Part shown: piece by piece, positions 34,572 to 44,449 of the stretch
Layout of the letters: each line of letters opens with the position of its first letter
How positions within the stretch are numbered: the first letter of the stretch is position 1
NCBI RefSeq assembly: GCF_002920915.1
Contig: NZ_PQVF01000006.1
Span: 1 to 64,000, forward strand
Direction: 5' to 3'
DNA: 64,000 bases
Origin: Solitalea longa
Lineage (GTDB): Bacteria; Bacteroidota; Bacteroidia; Sphingobacteriales; Sphingobacteriaceae
Notes under the pieces: model-generated
The model's input: the letters and a program-made list of their open reading frames with translations, nothing else
Databases searched by the model: none
Told to the model about the DNA's origin: nothing
Made by a program: the position numbers and the translations under genes

Positions 34572-35190
34572 ACTGATTTTGGCGGGTATGCTTATGCTCA
34601 GTGTGCTGAGTGGAAAAGCACAGTACAAGTTGGTTACCGACTTGGCAACTTTTAAGGTGCAATTTGCTAATGCAGCAAAAACCACTGAAACCATAAAGAG
34701 TGATTTTATTCAGGAGAAAAACTTAAGTGTTCTTGAAGAAAAAATTGTGTCGAAGGGGAAGTTTTGGTTTAAGAAAGACAACCTGGTGCGCATGGAGTAT
34801 ACGCAGCCGTTTAAGTACCTGATGGTTATTAATAAGAATAACATTTTGATCAGAGATGGACAGAATGAGAATAAAATCTCTACCAAATCGAACAAGATGT
34901 TTCAGCAGATCAATAAAATTATTGTTGACTGCGTGCAAGGAACTGCATTGAATAACCCGGACTTTAAGTTCAGGGTTTTTGAAAACAACCAAACGTATAT
35001 GCTCGAGTTAACGCCGGTAACCAAAGGATTAAAAGACTTCTTTAAAAACGTAAATATTACGGTAGATAAGAAGGACTATTCAGTAGGTAAACTGGAAATG
35101 GTGGAAGCTTCAGGAGATAATACAATAATTACTTTTCTGAATAAAGAATTAAATCAAACTATACCGAATGCGGTTTTTGCTGTTAACTAG
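34564..35190 (+). CDS. LolA-like periplasmic carrier protein
   Basis: 208 residues with a signal peptide (LMLSVLSGKAQ) and the LolA-like pattern TTETIKSDFIQEKNLSVLEE, SKGKFWFKKDNLVRMEYTQP and LMVINKNNILIRDG. LolA-type proteins shuttle hydrophobic cargo across the periplasm. A LolA homologue is usual in aryl polyene clusters and is thought to carry the polyene lipid. Overlaps the next lipoprotein by 23 nt. Confidence 0.85.
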   Translation: MRKLILAGMLMLSVLSGKAQYKLVTDLATFKVQFANAAKTTETIKSDFIQEKNLSVLEEKIVSKGKFWFKKDNLVRMEYTQPFKYLMVINKNNILIRDGQNENKISTKSNKMFQQINKIIVDCVQGTALNNPDFKFRVFENNQTYMLELTPVTKGLKDFFKNVNITVDKKDYSVGKLEMVEASGDNTIITFLNKELNQTIPNAVFAVN

Positions 35191-35788
35191 TAGCTTTTTT
35201 TTATTGATCGGTTGCTCTTCAGCCTACAAGAGTCTTCAGGCAGTTAATGAAGGGGATGCAAGTTGTTTAAAGCAATTTAAGCCACAGTTTTCTTCGGCAT
35301 TATATTCAACGCATGTGAATGTGGTGGGCAAGCACTTGAGCGGATTATTGCTGATCAAGAAAATGCCCGATAGCTCAAAGCGCATGGTGTTTTCGAACGA
35401 AATGGGGGTTAAGTTTTTTGATTTTGAATTCGCTAAGGACGGCAGTTTTAAGGTTCACTCCATCTTACAACAGATGAACAAAAAAGCCGTAATAAACACC
35501 CTACGAAAAGATTTTGAAATGGTGTTTATGGATGCTTTGGATTCGGCAGTAACTAAGGTTGCCAAGACCGACACTTGTAATTACTATGGGTATAAGCAGC
35601 CTAAAGAAATGCTTTGGTACATAACCGATAGTAACTGCAGCAAATTAGTACGTATAGAAAGAGCTACTGATAAAAAGCCGAAGGTGACTGCGATTATGAA
35701 GAACTACGTTAACGGAATTCCGGATACGATCGGCATTTCGCATAACGGATTTACATTTAATATTGGATTAAAACGAATTGAACGATAA
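35168..35788 (+). CDS. LolB-like or DUF3261-like outer-membrane lipoprotein
   Basis: 206 residues with lipobox LIGC (Cys about 16). No sharp motif is visible, but the beta-rich body (LSGLLLIKKMPDSSKRMVFSN, VKFFDFEFAK) and the pairing with a LolA-like gene suggest a receptor that takes the cargo at the outer membrane. Start and stop overlap both neighbours (23 nt and 1 nt). Family assignment is tentative. Confidence 0.65.
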   Translation: MRFLLLTSSFFLLIGCSSAYKSLQAVNEGDASCLKQFKPQFSSALYSTHVNVVGKHLSGLLLIKKMPDSSKRMVFSNEMGVKFFDFEFAKDGSFKVHSILQQMNKKAVINTLRKDFEMVFMDALDSAVTKVAKTDTCNYYGYKQPKEMLWYITDSNCSKLVRIERATDKKPKVTAIMKNYVNGIPDTIGISHNGFTFNIGLKRIER

Positions 35789-36156
35789 TGTTAGCGGGCG
35801 ATTTTTACATAATTGAAACATTGGAGCATGATAATGCTGTTATCAGATGCGATATTTCCATCAATGCTGATCATGCAATTTTTAAGGGGCATTTTCCTGA
35901 TATGCCGGTTGTTCCTGGAGTTTGTATGATGCAGATCGTAAAGGAGCTGCTTGAAACCGCACTTAATTGTAAGCTGCAGTTAGCCAAAGCCGACCAGATG
36001 AAATTTTTAGCTGTTATCAATCCGCTTGAAACTAAAACGTTGCAATGTGCCCTTAGTTACTCTGTTAACGAAAATGGGGATATTATAACATCTGCTGGTC
36101 TTCAGAATTCAACCACTTCTTTCTTCAAGTTTAAAGGGCGATTTAAAAATGACTGA
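35788..36156 (+). CDS. Hotdog-fold 3-hydroxyacyl-ACP dehydratase-like protein 2
   Basis: 122 residues with the FabZ/FabA block FKGHFPDMPVVPGVCMMQ, including the catalytic His of GHFP. It is the likely active dehydratase (ApeI-like) that makes the double bonds of the polyene, perhaps in a complex with the His-less protein at 26217. Confidence 0.85.
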   Translation: MLAGDFYIIETLEHDNAVIRCDISINADHAIFKGHFPDMPVVPGVCMMQIVKELLETALNCKLQLAKADQMKFLAVINPLETKTLQCALSYSVNENGDIITSAGLQNSTTSFFKFKGRFKND

Positions 36157-37348
36157 GAAAAGTAATTGCAATGCCAAATTTGAAGAGTATGGTGTTTGCG
36201 TTTTAATTCCAACTTACAATAATGAAACCTCATTAGCTGGAGTGATAAATGATGTGCTGGAATATACCCAGCATGTTATTGTGGTTAATGATGGTTCTAC
36301 TGATTCTACCCGAGAAATTCTGCAATCATATTCACAGGTTCAGGTCGTTGACTATGAGCAAAACCGTGGTAAAGGCTGGGCTTTGCGTAAGGGCTTTGCC
36401 TTTGCTTTGTCGCAAGGGTATAAATATGCCATTACCATTGATTCGGATGGGCAGCATTTTGCTTATGATTTGCCTGTTTTTCTTGAAAAGCTTGAATCTT
36501 CTCCAGATACAATTTTGATCGGTGCCCGAAACATGGAGCAGGCCTCCGTTCCAGGTAAAAGCAGTTTCGGCAATAAGTTTTCCAATTTTTGGTTTAAGGT
36601 AGAAACGGGCCACACGCTACCCGATACGCAATCTGGTTATCGATTATATCCGCTGGAGTTATTGAAAGACTTTCGATTTTTTACCCCTAAGTATGAGTTT
36701 GAAATTGAGGTATTGGTTCGTGCTTCCTGGAGCGGTATAAAAATAGAAGCAGTTCCTGTTACCGTTTTTTATGCGCCAAAGGAAACCAGGATCTCTCACT
36801 TTCGCCCATTTCAGGACTTCTCTAGAGTTAGTGTTTTAAATACGGTGCTGGTACTTATTACCTTTCTTTACATAAAACCCAGGGACTTTTTCAAAACACT
36901 TTTTGATCGTCAAAAGCTAAAGGCTTTGGTCAACGAGCATCTGTTTAATAAAAACCAATCTGATGAATTGAAAGCCTTCTCAATTGGGGTTGGTGTTTTT
37001 ATGGGTATTGTACCCTTATGGGGTTTCCAAATGATGGCTGGTTTGTTTCTGGCTTTTCTTCTTAGATTGAATAAAGCCCTGGTGGTGATTTGTTCTCATG
37101 TAAGCTTACCTCCAATGGTTCCCATTATCATCTTTTTAAGCTATAAAATGGGGGAGCTTTGGATGGGCCAAAATGCGATTGCTTTAGAGTTTACCACTCA
37201 TATTTCGTTGGATGCTATCAAAAGAAATCTTCAGCAATATATTTTGGGAAGCCTTTCGTTGGCAGTTGTTGCAGGTTTATTAGCCACGTTGATCGCTTAT
37301 TTTTTCTTGAAAACAGTTAAACGCAAAACATCATCGTTGGTGGGTTAA
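36149..37348 (+). CDS. GT2 glycosyltransferase fused to a DUF2062 membrane domain
   Basis: 399 residues. Residues about 10-235 are a dolichol-phosphate-mannose-synthase-like GT2 domain: VLIPTYNNETSL, VVNDGSTDST, NRGKGWALRKGF and the metal-binding DSDGQH. From about 280 a DUF2062 domain with three helices (GVGVFMGIVPLWGFQMMAGLFLA, LVVICSHVSLPPMVPII) follows. The same two-domain type occurs in other aryl polyene clusters. It would glycosylate the pigment or its acceptor at the membrane; sugar unknown. Confidence 0.87.
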   Translation: MTEKSNCNAKFEEYGVCVLIPTYNNETSLAGVINDVLEYTQHVIVVNDGSTDSTREILQSYSQVQVVDYEQNRGKGWALRKGFAFALSQGYKYAITIDSDGQHFAYDLPVFLEKLESSPDTILIGARNMEQASVPGKSSFGNKFSNFWFKVETGHTLPDTQSGYRLYPLELLKDFRFFTPKYEFEIEVLVRASWSGIKIEAVPVTVFYAPKETRISHFRPFQDFSRVSVLNTVLVLITFLYIKPRDFFKTLFDRQKLKALVNEHLFNKNQSDELKAFSIGVGVFMGIVPLWGFQMMAGLFLAFLLRLNKALVVICSHVSLPPMVPIIIFLSYKMGELWMGQNAIALEFTTHISLDAIKRNLQQYILGSLSLAVVAGLLATLIAYFFLKTVKRKTSSLVG

Positions 37349-37357
37349 GTTGGGTAT

Positions 37358-40300
37358 ATGGAAACGTTATTTATTAAGTTATATAATTACTTTGAAAAGC
37401 GTCGGGCGGCGTTGTATATATGGTTGTCGCTCTGCTTTTTAGTGTCAATATTTTTTGCTCTTCGCTTGCAATTTGAGGAGGATATTTCAAAGGTTTTACC
37501 TAAGGATAAGAAAATAGATAAAATGAACCAGGTTTTCCAAAACTCTAAGTTTATGGATAAGCTGGTGTTAACAGTTTCTTTAAAAGATACCCTTGCCGAA
37601 GCTCAGCCTGATAGTTTGGTTGCTTATGCAAATGAGCTTAATACGGTCATTCTTGAAAAAATGCAGCCTTATGTGGCTAAGGTGAATTTTAAGGTGGATG
37701 ATGATATGGCTCTTCAAATGTTTAATAACATTCAGGAGAACTTGCCCATTTATCTCAATGAAAATGACTACAAGCACATTGATTCATTAATTGAGCCCAA
37801 ACAGGTAGAAAAAACAGTAGAGAATAACTATCATATTTTGAGCTCACCGGCAGGCTTTGCTCTTAAAAACATGATCATCAATGATCCGGTTGGGATTACT
37901 TTCCTGGGCTTAAAGAAATTACAGCAATTGCAATACGATGCCAGTTTCGAACTGTATGATAATTGCGTTGTAACTAAAGATCATAAACATTTATTGATGT
38001 TTATTACACCGGTTTATCCTCCAAATAATACCGGTAAAAATGATCAGCTGCTCACTCAGCTTGATAAAAGTATCGATAGCCTTAATAACTCATCATTTAG
38101 AAGCATTAATACCTCGTATTTCGGTGCGGCTGCAGTGGCGGTGGGCAATGCCAAGCAACTGAGAAAAGATACTATGTATACGCAGGGGCTCACCGTTCTT
38201 TTTCTGATTTTATTTATTGGGTTTTACTTCCGAAAAAAGCGGGCACCGTTTATTATCCTGCTGCCGGTAGTGTTTGGGACTGTTTTTTCTTTAGCGCTGA
38301 TCTATCTGATCAAAGGTAATATTTCGGTAATCGCATTAGGAACAGGTTGCGTGGTGTTTGGCATTGCTGTCAACTATTCATTGCATGTATTTAATCATTA
38401 CCGTCATGTTGGCTCCATGCATGAGGTACTGAAAGACTTATCTTTTCCGCTTACTATTGGAGGTTTAACTACCATTGGAGGTTTTCTTTGTCTGCAGTTT
38501 GTTAAATCCGAAATGCTGAAAGACCTCGGTCTTTTCGCCGCTTTAAACTTAATAGGGGCTTCTCTTTTCTCTCTGGTCTTTTTGCCGCATTTAATCCGTT
38601 CAAAAAACAATGAAACAGAAACGGAAAAAACTAAGCTCGATTGGTTGGATAAAATTTCTAACTATAGACCCGAAAAAAATAAGGGCCTGTTGGCGGCTAT
38701 TGCTGTTATTACCCTTGTGCTGGCTTATACTTCGCAGTGGGTAGGGTTTGAAGCTGACATGAACAAGATGAATTTCATGTCGGATAAAGTGAAAAAGGAT
38801 GAAAGCGATTTAAATAGGATCAATGCGTACTCATTACAATCGGTTTACCTGGTTTCCGAAGGCAAGGATTTAAATGATGCTTTGCAAAACAATGAAAAGA
38901 TAAACGCTGAAATTGAGCAGCTGAAGCAAAAAGGTATTGTTAAAAAATATTCAGGGGTATCATCGCTGATTATTTCTGATAGTATTCAAAAGATCAGGAT
39001 AGCCCGGTGGAATGCGTATTGGACCCCGCTAAAGAAGCAGCAATTACTAACTACATTAAAAACGGAAGGCGCTAAGCTCAAATTTAAAGCCTCGGCTTTT
39101 AACAACTTCGAGAATTTACTCGATCGTCAGTTTACTCCTGTAAGTATTCAATCGCAGGATGCATTAAGGAAAAATTTCTTAGATGATTATATCACCGAGA
39201 AAAAGGGTTCGGCAAGTGTGGTGACGCTGGTGAAAATAGATCCAAAGGATAAGCACTTGTTGTATTCAATGTTTGAAAAGAATGAGCAGCTAACGGTTAT
39301 CGACAAGCAGTACCTGACTAGCCGTTTTGTTGAGATCATCAACCAGGATTTTTCAAGCATTGCATTAATGTCGTCAATATTGGTTTTAGTAGTGTTGCTT
39401 TTGACCTATGGCCGCATTGAATTAGCGCTAGTATCGTTCATTCCAATGGCTATTACATGGGTTTGGATACTTGGCCTTATGGGCTTGTTTGGCATTAAGT
39501 TTAATATCATCAATATTATTATTTCGGCCCTGATATTTGGATTGGGAGATGATTATAGTTTGTTTATTATGGACGGCTTGCTTCAGGAATATAAAACCGG
39601 CAAGAAGAATCTTTCCTCTTTTAAATCATCCATTATACTTTCGGCCATTACCACAATTGCGGGCTTAGGCGTTTTGATCTTTGCCAAGCATCCTGCATTA
39701 AAATCAATCGCCCTTATATCCATCATTGGTATTTTATGTGTGGTGATCATCTCACAGGTGCTCATTCCTTTTTTATTCAATATTTTAATTAAAAACAGGG
39801 TTCATAAGCATCAAAATCCATGGACGTTCTTCTCTTGGTTGAAGTCGGTATTTGCCTTCAGCTACTTTGTTTTTGGGTGTTTGCTGTTAAGTGTTCTTGG
39901 ATGTTTGATCATCAAACTAAACCCTTTTAAAAAGGTAAGAGCGAAATACATTTATCACTTTATACTATCAAAGTTCGCTTGGTCGATGATGTATATAATG
40001 GGTAATGTCAAAAAGGAAATCATCAATGAACAGGGTGAAGACTTTGCTAAGCCTGCCGTTATTGTTAGCAATCATCAATCGTTCCTCGATATTTTGACGA
40101 TGATCATGCTGCATCCCAAATTAGTGTTGTTAACGAACAGCTGGGTTTGGAATTCGCCGTTCTTTGGCTTTGTGGTGCGTATGGCTGATTATTACCCGGT
40201 AGATAACGGAGCCGAAAACAGTATCGCACTGCTTGAAGCAAAAGTAAAACAAGGCTATTCGGTGGTGGTTTTTCCTGAAGGAACCCGTACCCTCGACGGA

Positions 40301-41221
40301 ACCATGAAGCGTTTTCATAAAGGCGCATTTTACCTGGCGGAGCAACTGCAACTCGATATTTTACCAATTGTTTTGCACGGAACCGGCTACACTATGTCAA
40401 AAGGGGATTTCTTACTTAAAGATGGAACCATTACTGTAAAATTCCTGCCTAGAATATCGTTGTTAAATACTGATTTTGGAGAAACCTATACTGAACGAGC
40501 CAAACAGATCGGTCGCTATTTCAGAAAGGAATTTGCTTTATTAAGATCGCAGATAGAAGGCCCCGAATATTATAAAGAGCAATTGATATATAAGTATTTA
40601 TACAAAGGTCCTGTGCTTGAATGGTACATGAAAGTTAAGTTGAAACTCGAAAAAAATTACCACTTATTTCATGAATTGGTACCGGCTGAAGGCAAGGTTT
40701 TAGATATGGGCTGCGGTTACGGATTTATGTCATATATGTTGCATTACCTTTCGCCAAAACGTGTGATCACCGGCGTTGATTACGACGAAGAAAAAATTGA
40801 TACGGCTAATTATTGCTTTGGAAGGTCAGAAGAAGTTCAGTTTGCTTATGCAGATATAACCACGTTTGAATTTGACCAACAGGATGTTTTTATTTTGAGC
40901 GATATGCTGCATTATTTGCAGCCGGTGCAACAAAAACAGTTGATTGAAAGATGTATCGACAAGTTAAATGCAGGTGGAAGTATCATTATCAGGGATGGTA
41001 ATAAGGATGATGCCCAAAAGCATAAGCGAACAAAGCTAACCGAGTTTTTCTCTACTCGTTTTGTTGGTTTCAATAAAACAATTGAAGGAACCGAACTTTC
41101 ATTTTTTTCAGCTGATATGATCAGAGCTATTGCTGATGAACGCAACTTACATTGCAGCGAAATACAAAATTCTAAATACACTTCTAATGTTGTGTTTGTA
41201 CTTAAAGATCAGATGAATTAG
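37358..41221 (+). CDS. Trifunctional MMPL exporter-acyltransferase-methyltransferase fusion
   Basis: 1287 residues. Residues 1-840 are an MMPL/RND-type permease: one helix, a large periplasmic loop, a five-helix block with FGIAVNYSLHVFNHYRH, a second loop and a second block with FGLGDDYSLFIMDG. Residues about 880-1060 are a PlsC-type acyltransferase with NHQSFLD (about 905) and FPEGTR (about 971). Residues about 1090-1287 are a class I methyltransferase with VLDMGCGYGFMSYML (about 1113). Aryl polyene clusters encode the exporter and acyltransferase separately. The reading frame is continuous without a weak join. It probably exports the polyene or its lipid ester after acyl transfer. Confidence 0.9.
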   Translation: METLFIKLYNYFEKRRAALYIWLSLCFLVSIFFALRLQFEEDISKVLPKDKKIDKMNQVFQNSKFMDKLVLTVSLKDTLAEAQPDSLVAYANELNTVILEKMQPYVAKVNFKVDDDMALQMFNNIQENLPIYLNENDYKHIDSLIEPKQVEKTVENNYHILSSPAGFALKNMIINDPVGITFLGLKKLQQLQYDASFELYDNCVVTKDHKHLLMFITPVYPPNNTGKNDQLLTQLDKSIDSLNNSSFRSINTSYFGAAAVAVGNAKQLRKDTMYTQGLTVLFLILFIGFYFRKKRAPFIILLPVVFGTVFSLALIYLIKGNISVIALGTGCVVFGIAVNYSLHVFNHYRHVGSMHEVLKDLSFPLTIGGLTTIGGFLCLQFVKSEMLKDLGLFAALNLIGASLFSLVFLPHLIRSKNNETETEKTKLDWLDKISNYRPEKNKGLLAAIAVITLVLAYTSQWVGFEADMNKMNFMSDKVKKDESDLNRINAYSLQSVYLVSEGKDLNDALQNNEKINAEIEQLKQKGIVKKYSGVSSLIISDSIQKIRIARWNAYWTPLKKQQLLTTLKTEGAKLKFKASAFNNFENLLDRQFTPVSIQSQDALRKNFLDDYITEKKGSASVVTLVKIDPKDKHLLYSMFEKNEQLTVIDKQYLTSRFVEIINQDFSSIALMSSILVLVVLLLTYGRIELALVSFIPMAITWVWILGLMGLFGIKFNIINIIISALIFGLGDDYSLFIMDGLLQEYKTGKKNLSSFKSSIILSAITTIAGLGVLIFAKHPALKSIALISIIGILCVVIISQVLIPFLFNILIKNRVHKHQNPWTFFSWLKSVFAFSYFVFGCLLLSVLGCLIIKLNPFKKVRAKYIYHFILSKFAWSMMYIMGNVKKEIINEQGEDFAKPAVIVSNHQSFLDILTMIMLHPKLVLLTNSWVWNSPFFGFVVRMADYYPVDNGAENSIALLEAKVKQGYSVVVFPEGTRTLDGTMKRFHKGAFYLAEQLQLDILPIVLHGTGYTMSKGDFLLKDGTITVKFLPRISLLNTDFGETYTERAKQIGRYFRKEFALLRSQIEGPEYYKEQLIYKYLYKGPVLEWYMKVKLKLEKNYHLFHELVPAEGKVLDMGCGYGFMSYMLHYLSPKRVITGVDYDEEKIDTANYCFGRSEEVQFAYADITTFEFDQQDVFILSDMLHYLQPVQQKQLIERCIDKLNAGGSIIIRDGNKDDAQKHKRTKLTEFFSTRFVGFNKTIEGTELSFFSADMIRAIADERNLHCSEIQNSKYTSNVVFVLKDQMN

Positions 41222-41223
41222 GG

Positions 41224-42735
41224 ATGGAACAATTTGATATAGTAATTATTGGAAGTGGCCTTGGAGGGTTGGTTTGTGCTAATATTTTGGGCCGTGAAGG
41301 TAAAAAGGTTTGTGTAATAGAAAAGAACAAGCAGATTGGTGGCAGCTTGCAAACCTTTGTACGTGATAAGGTGATTTTTGATACCGGCGTTCATTATATA
41401 GGTGGATTAGAAAAGGGTCAAAATCTTTATCAAATATTCAAATACCTGGGGGTGATGGATAACCTGAAACTCCAAAAAATGGATGAAGATGCCTTTGATA
41501 AAATTGTATTTGAGGGCGATGAAAACGAATACCCTTTGGCACAGGGTTATGATAATTTCATTAACCAACTGCTAAAGTTCTTTCCGGAAGAAGAAGCCGG
41601 CATACGTGCCTATTGTGATGAAATAAAAGAGGTTTGCAGTAAGTTTCCATTATACAACTTGCAAAAAGGCGGTTCTTATGATGATAAGGCCGGTGTAATT
41701 GGTATTGACACCAAGACCTTTATCGATTCAATAACCAATAATCATAAGCTACGCCAGGTATTGGCAGGGAACAATCCTTTATATGCCGGGAAAGCCGAAA
41801 AAACTCCTTTATATGTGCATTCTCTAGTGCTGAACAGTTATATAGAAAGTTCCTGGAAATGCATTGATGGTGGCTCGCAAATTGGTAAGATGCTGGCAAA
41901 AGGAATAAAATCTTTTGGAGGTGTAATTAAGCGCAATAGTGAAGTTGCACAGATTGTAGAAGAAAATGGTAAAGTTACCCATGTAACGCTGGCCGATGGA
42001 TCTAAAATTTATGCCGATGAATTCATTTCTAATATTCATCCGGCTAAAACGCTTGAAAAAACAAAAAGTGAAATCATTCGCCCTGCTTATCGTAACCGAA
42101 TTAATAATCTGGAGAATTCTATCTCTTCGTTTACATTAAGTATCGTTTTAAAGAAAGATAGCTTTAAATACCTGAAACACAATTATTATTATCATGATGT
42201 AAATGCAGTTTGGGAGGGAGATGATTATACCACGGATAATTGGCCAAGAGGATATGCGCTATTCTGGTCGCCATCGTCAAAGTCGGTTGAATATGCTGAT
42301 GCGGTTTCGGTGCTGGCTTACATGAAATACGAAGAAGTGAAACAGTGGGAGAATTCTTATAATACGGTTGCTGATGAAAATGACAGGGGAGAGGGTTATG
42401 AAGAGTTCAAGAAACAAAAAGCGGAAGCGTTAATTGCCAAAATTGAGCAAAAGTTCCCCGGCTTTAGTGATTGTATTCAGTCGTACTATACTTCTACACC
42501 GTTATCCTACCGCGATTATATTGGGACTGACGACGGATCGATGTATGGTGTTTCTAAAGATTACCAGGATCCGCTTAAATCGTTTATTTCTCCCCGGACA
42601 AAAATTCCAAACCTTCACCTAACGGGTCAAAACTTAAACCTTCATGGTGTTTTGGGAGTGACCATTAGTGCTGTAGTTACCTGCTCTTCCTTTATTGAAC
42701 CTGATTTATTGATTGATAAGATAAACAATGCCTAA
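41224..42735 (+). CDS. FAD-dependent oxidoreductase, CrtI/retinol-saturase-like
   Basis: 503 residues. The N-terminal dinucleotide motif VIIGSGLGGLVCANILGREG is followed by GGSLQTF and FDTGVHYIGG; the C-terminal FAD motif is LHLTGQNLNLHGVLGVTISAV. This family acts on conjugated polyenes (phytoene desaturases, retinol saturases). Within the cluster it may desaturate or isomerise the polyene. Starts 2 nt after the fusion gene and overlaps the next by 8 nt. Confidence 0.88.
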   Translation: MEQFDIVIIGSGLGGLVCANILGREGKKVCVIEKNKQIGGSLQTFVRDKVIFDTGVHYIGGLEKGQNLYQIFKYLGVMDNLKLQKMDEDAFDKIVFEGDENEYPLAQGYDNFINQLLKFFPEEEAGIRAYCDEIKEVCSKFPLYNLQKGGSYDDKAGVIGIDTKTFIDSITNNHKLRQVLAGNNPLYAGKAEKTPLYVHSLVLNSYIESSWKCIDGGSQIGKMLAKGIKSFGGVIKRNSEVAQIVEENGKVTHVTLADGSKIYADEFISNIHPAKTLEKTKSEIIRPAYRNRINNLENSISSFTLSIVLKKDSFKYLKHNYYYHDVNAVWEGDDYTTDNWPRGYALFWSPSSKSVEYADAVSVLAYMKYEEVKQWENSYNTVADENDRGEGYEEFKKQKAEALIAKIEQKFPGFSDCIQSYYTSTPLSYRDYIGTDDGSMYGVSKDYQDPLKSFISPRTKIPNLHLTGQNLNLHGVLGVTISAVVTCSSFIEPDLLIDKINNA

Positions 42736-44407
42736 ACCTCGAAAAACTAAATTCCGATTACTGATAATATTAAGAAATGCCGTATTGGCTTTTATTGGCT
42801 TATTATTGATTGGGTTCATATACCTGTACTCGGTATCAATAGTTAAACCACCGCAAATTGCTGATGTAAGCGTAGATAAGTTAAACCGAAAAGAGTTATC
42901 CACCGGCTTTTATACGATTGGCAATAATTGGTTTCGAAAAAGTAATACAGGTTTGTATGAAATGTATGTGGAAGGAGAGCCTTATCAACGTGGCATTGTA
43001 AATGGGTTACTGAGCAAAGAACTGGTGATAAAGCAAGAAGTTGCCTTTAGTGATCAGATCAATAAGATGATCCCTTCTAAATTTTACCTTAATTTTTTAA
43101 AGTATTTTATAGGATGGTTTAATCGTCATTTAGCCGAAAATGTGAACGAGGAATATAAAGAAGAGATCTATGGAATCTCTCAATCTGCCTCCAATGATTT
43201 TCAATACATAGGATCAAACTATCAGCGGATTTTAAATTATCACGCAGCGCACGACATCGGGCATGCTTTGCAGAGTATGGCTTTAGTGGGTTGTACTTCT
43301 TTTGGCACATGGAATGATCGTTCAGCCGATAGCACCATGATTATTGGCCGCAATTTCGATTTTTACGCCGGCGATAAGTTTGCTGAAGACAAGATCGTTG
43401 AATTTGTAAACCCTTCTAAAGGCTACAAATACATGTCGGTTACATGGGGTGGTTTTGTTGGGGTGGTCTCGGGAATGAATGATCAGGGGCTTGCGGTTAC
43501 TATTAATGCGGCCAAAACAAGCATTCCATCCGGTTCGGCAACGCCTGTGTCATTAGTAGCACGCGAAATCTTGCAGTATGCCAAAAATATTAAGGAAGCT
43601 CAATCCATTGCTGCTTCCCGGAAAATGTTTGTTTCCGAGTCATTCATGGTGGCCTCTGCCAACGATAATAAAGCCGTAATTATTGAAAAGACTCCGGATA
43701 CTCTGGATGTTTATGATCCACATCAAAATTCAATAGTTTGTGCAAATCATTTTCAGAGTAAGGGGCTGGTTACATCGGCTCAAAATGTAGAACAGGTTAA
43801 AGAGAGCGCTTCTGACTATCGTTATAAAAGAGTAGTTGAATTGTTGGAGACAACTGAGCCTAACACAGTGCAACGAACCGTTGATATTCTGCGTAATCAA
43901 AAAGGGTTGCAAAATGCGAACATCGGTATGGGAAATGAGAAAGCCATTAACCAGTTAATTGCACACCACTCAATCGTCTTCGAACCGCAGAAAAAGATAG
44001 TATGGGTAAGCACATCGCCTTGGCAACTAGGTGAATTTGTAGCGTATGATTTAAATAAGGTGTTTGCCATTCATGGGCTTCAAAGTAACCACGAAGTTTA
44101 TGAATCTGCCTTAACCATTCCTGCCGATCCGTTTTTAGCGACGGATGACTATAAAAAATTCCTTTCCTTTCGTTCATTTAAGCAAAAGATTGCCGATAAA
44201 GAGAACGTGGATATCAACGCTTTTATAAAGTTGAATCCTCAATATTATCATACGTTTGTGTTGGCGGGTGATTATGAGTTTAATCAACACAACTTTGCTA
44301 AGGCATTGGGTTTCTATAAAACGGCTTTAACCAAGGTTATTGCAACAAAAGGGGAAGAGAAGCACATTCACGAACAAATAAAGAATTGTAGAGCTAAACT
44401 GAATTAA
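42728..44407 (+). CDS. C45-type Ntn-hydrolase / acyltransferase, membrane-anchored
   Basis: 559 residues. A helix at about 15-38 anchors it, with the rest in the periplasm. The Ntn-hydrolase core starts at C189 (LVGCTSFGTWND), which would become the N-terminal nucleophile after self-cleavage; GRNFDFYAGD, SVTWGGFVGVVSGMNDQGL and CANHF are typical of the choloylglycine hydrolase/penicillin acyltransferase clan. The C-terminal 70 residues look TPR-like (YHTFVLAGDYEFNQHNFAKAL). Such enzymes cut or form amide bonds, so it may join the polyene acid to an amine. Overlaps the preceding gene by 8 nt. Confidence 0.85.
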   Translation: MPKPRKTKFRLLIILRNAVLAFIGLLLIGFIYLYSVSIVKPPQIADVSVDKLNRKELSTGFYTIGNNWFRKSNTGLYEMYVEGEPYQRGIVNGLLSKELVIKQEVAFSDQINKMIPSKFYLNFLKYFIGWFNRHLAENVNEEYKEEIYGISQSASNDFQYIGSNYQRILNYHAAHDIGHALQSMALVGCTSFGTWNDRSADSTMIIGRNFDFYAGDKFAEDKIVEFVNPSKGYKYMSVTWGGFVGVVSGMNDQGLAVTINAAKTSIPSGSATPVSLVAREILQYAKNIKEAQSIAASRKMFVSESFMVASANDNKAVIIEKTPDTLDVYDPHQNSIVCANHFQSKGLVTSAQNVEQVKESASDYRYKRVVELLETTEPNTVQRTVDILRNQKGLQNANIGMGNEKAINQLIAHHSIVFEPQKKIVWVSTSPWQLGEFVAYDLNKVFAIHGLQSNHEVYESALTIPADPFLATDDYKKFLSFRSFKQKIADKENVDINAFIKLNPQYYHTFVLAGDYEFNQHNFAKALGFYKTALTKVIATKGEEKHIHEQIKNCRAKLN

Positions 44408-44449
44408 ATTTCAGTGAAAAGTTTTTCAGTAATATAATCGAGCTGTTGC

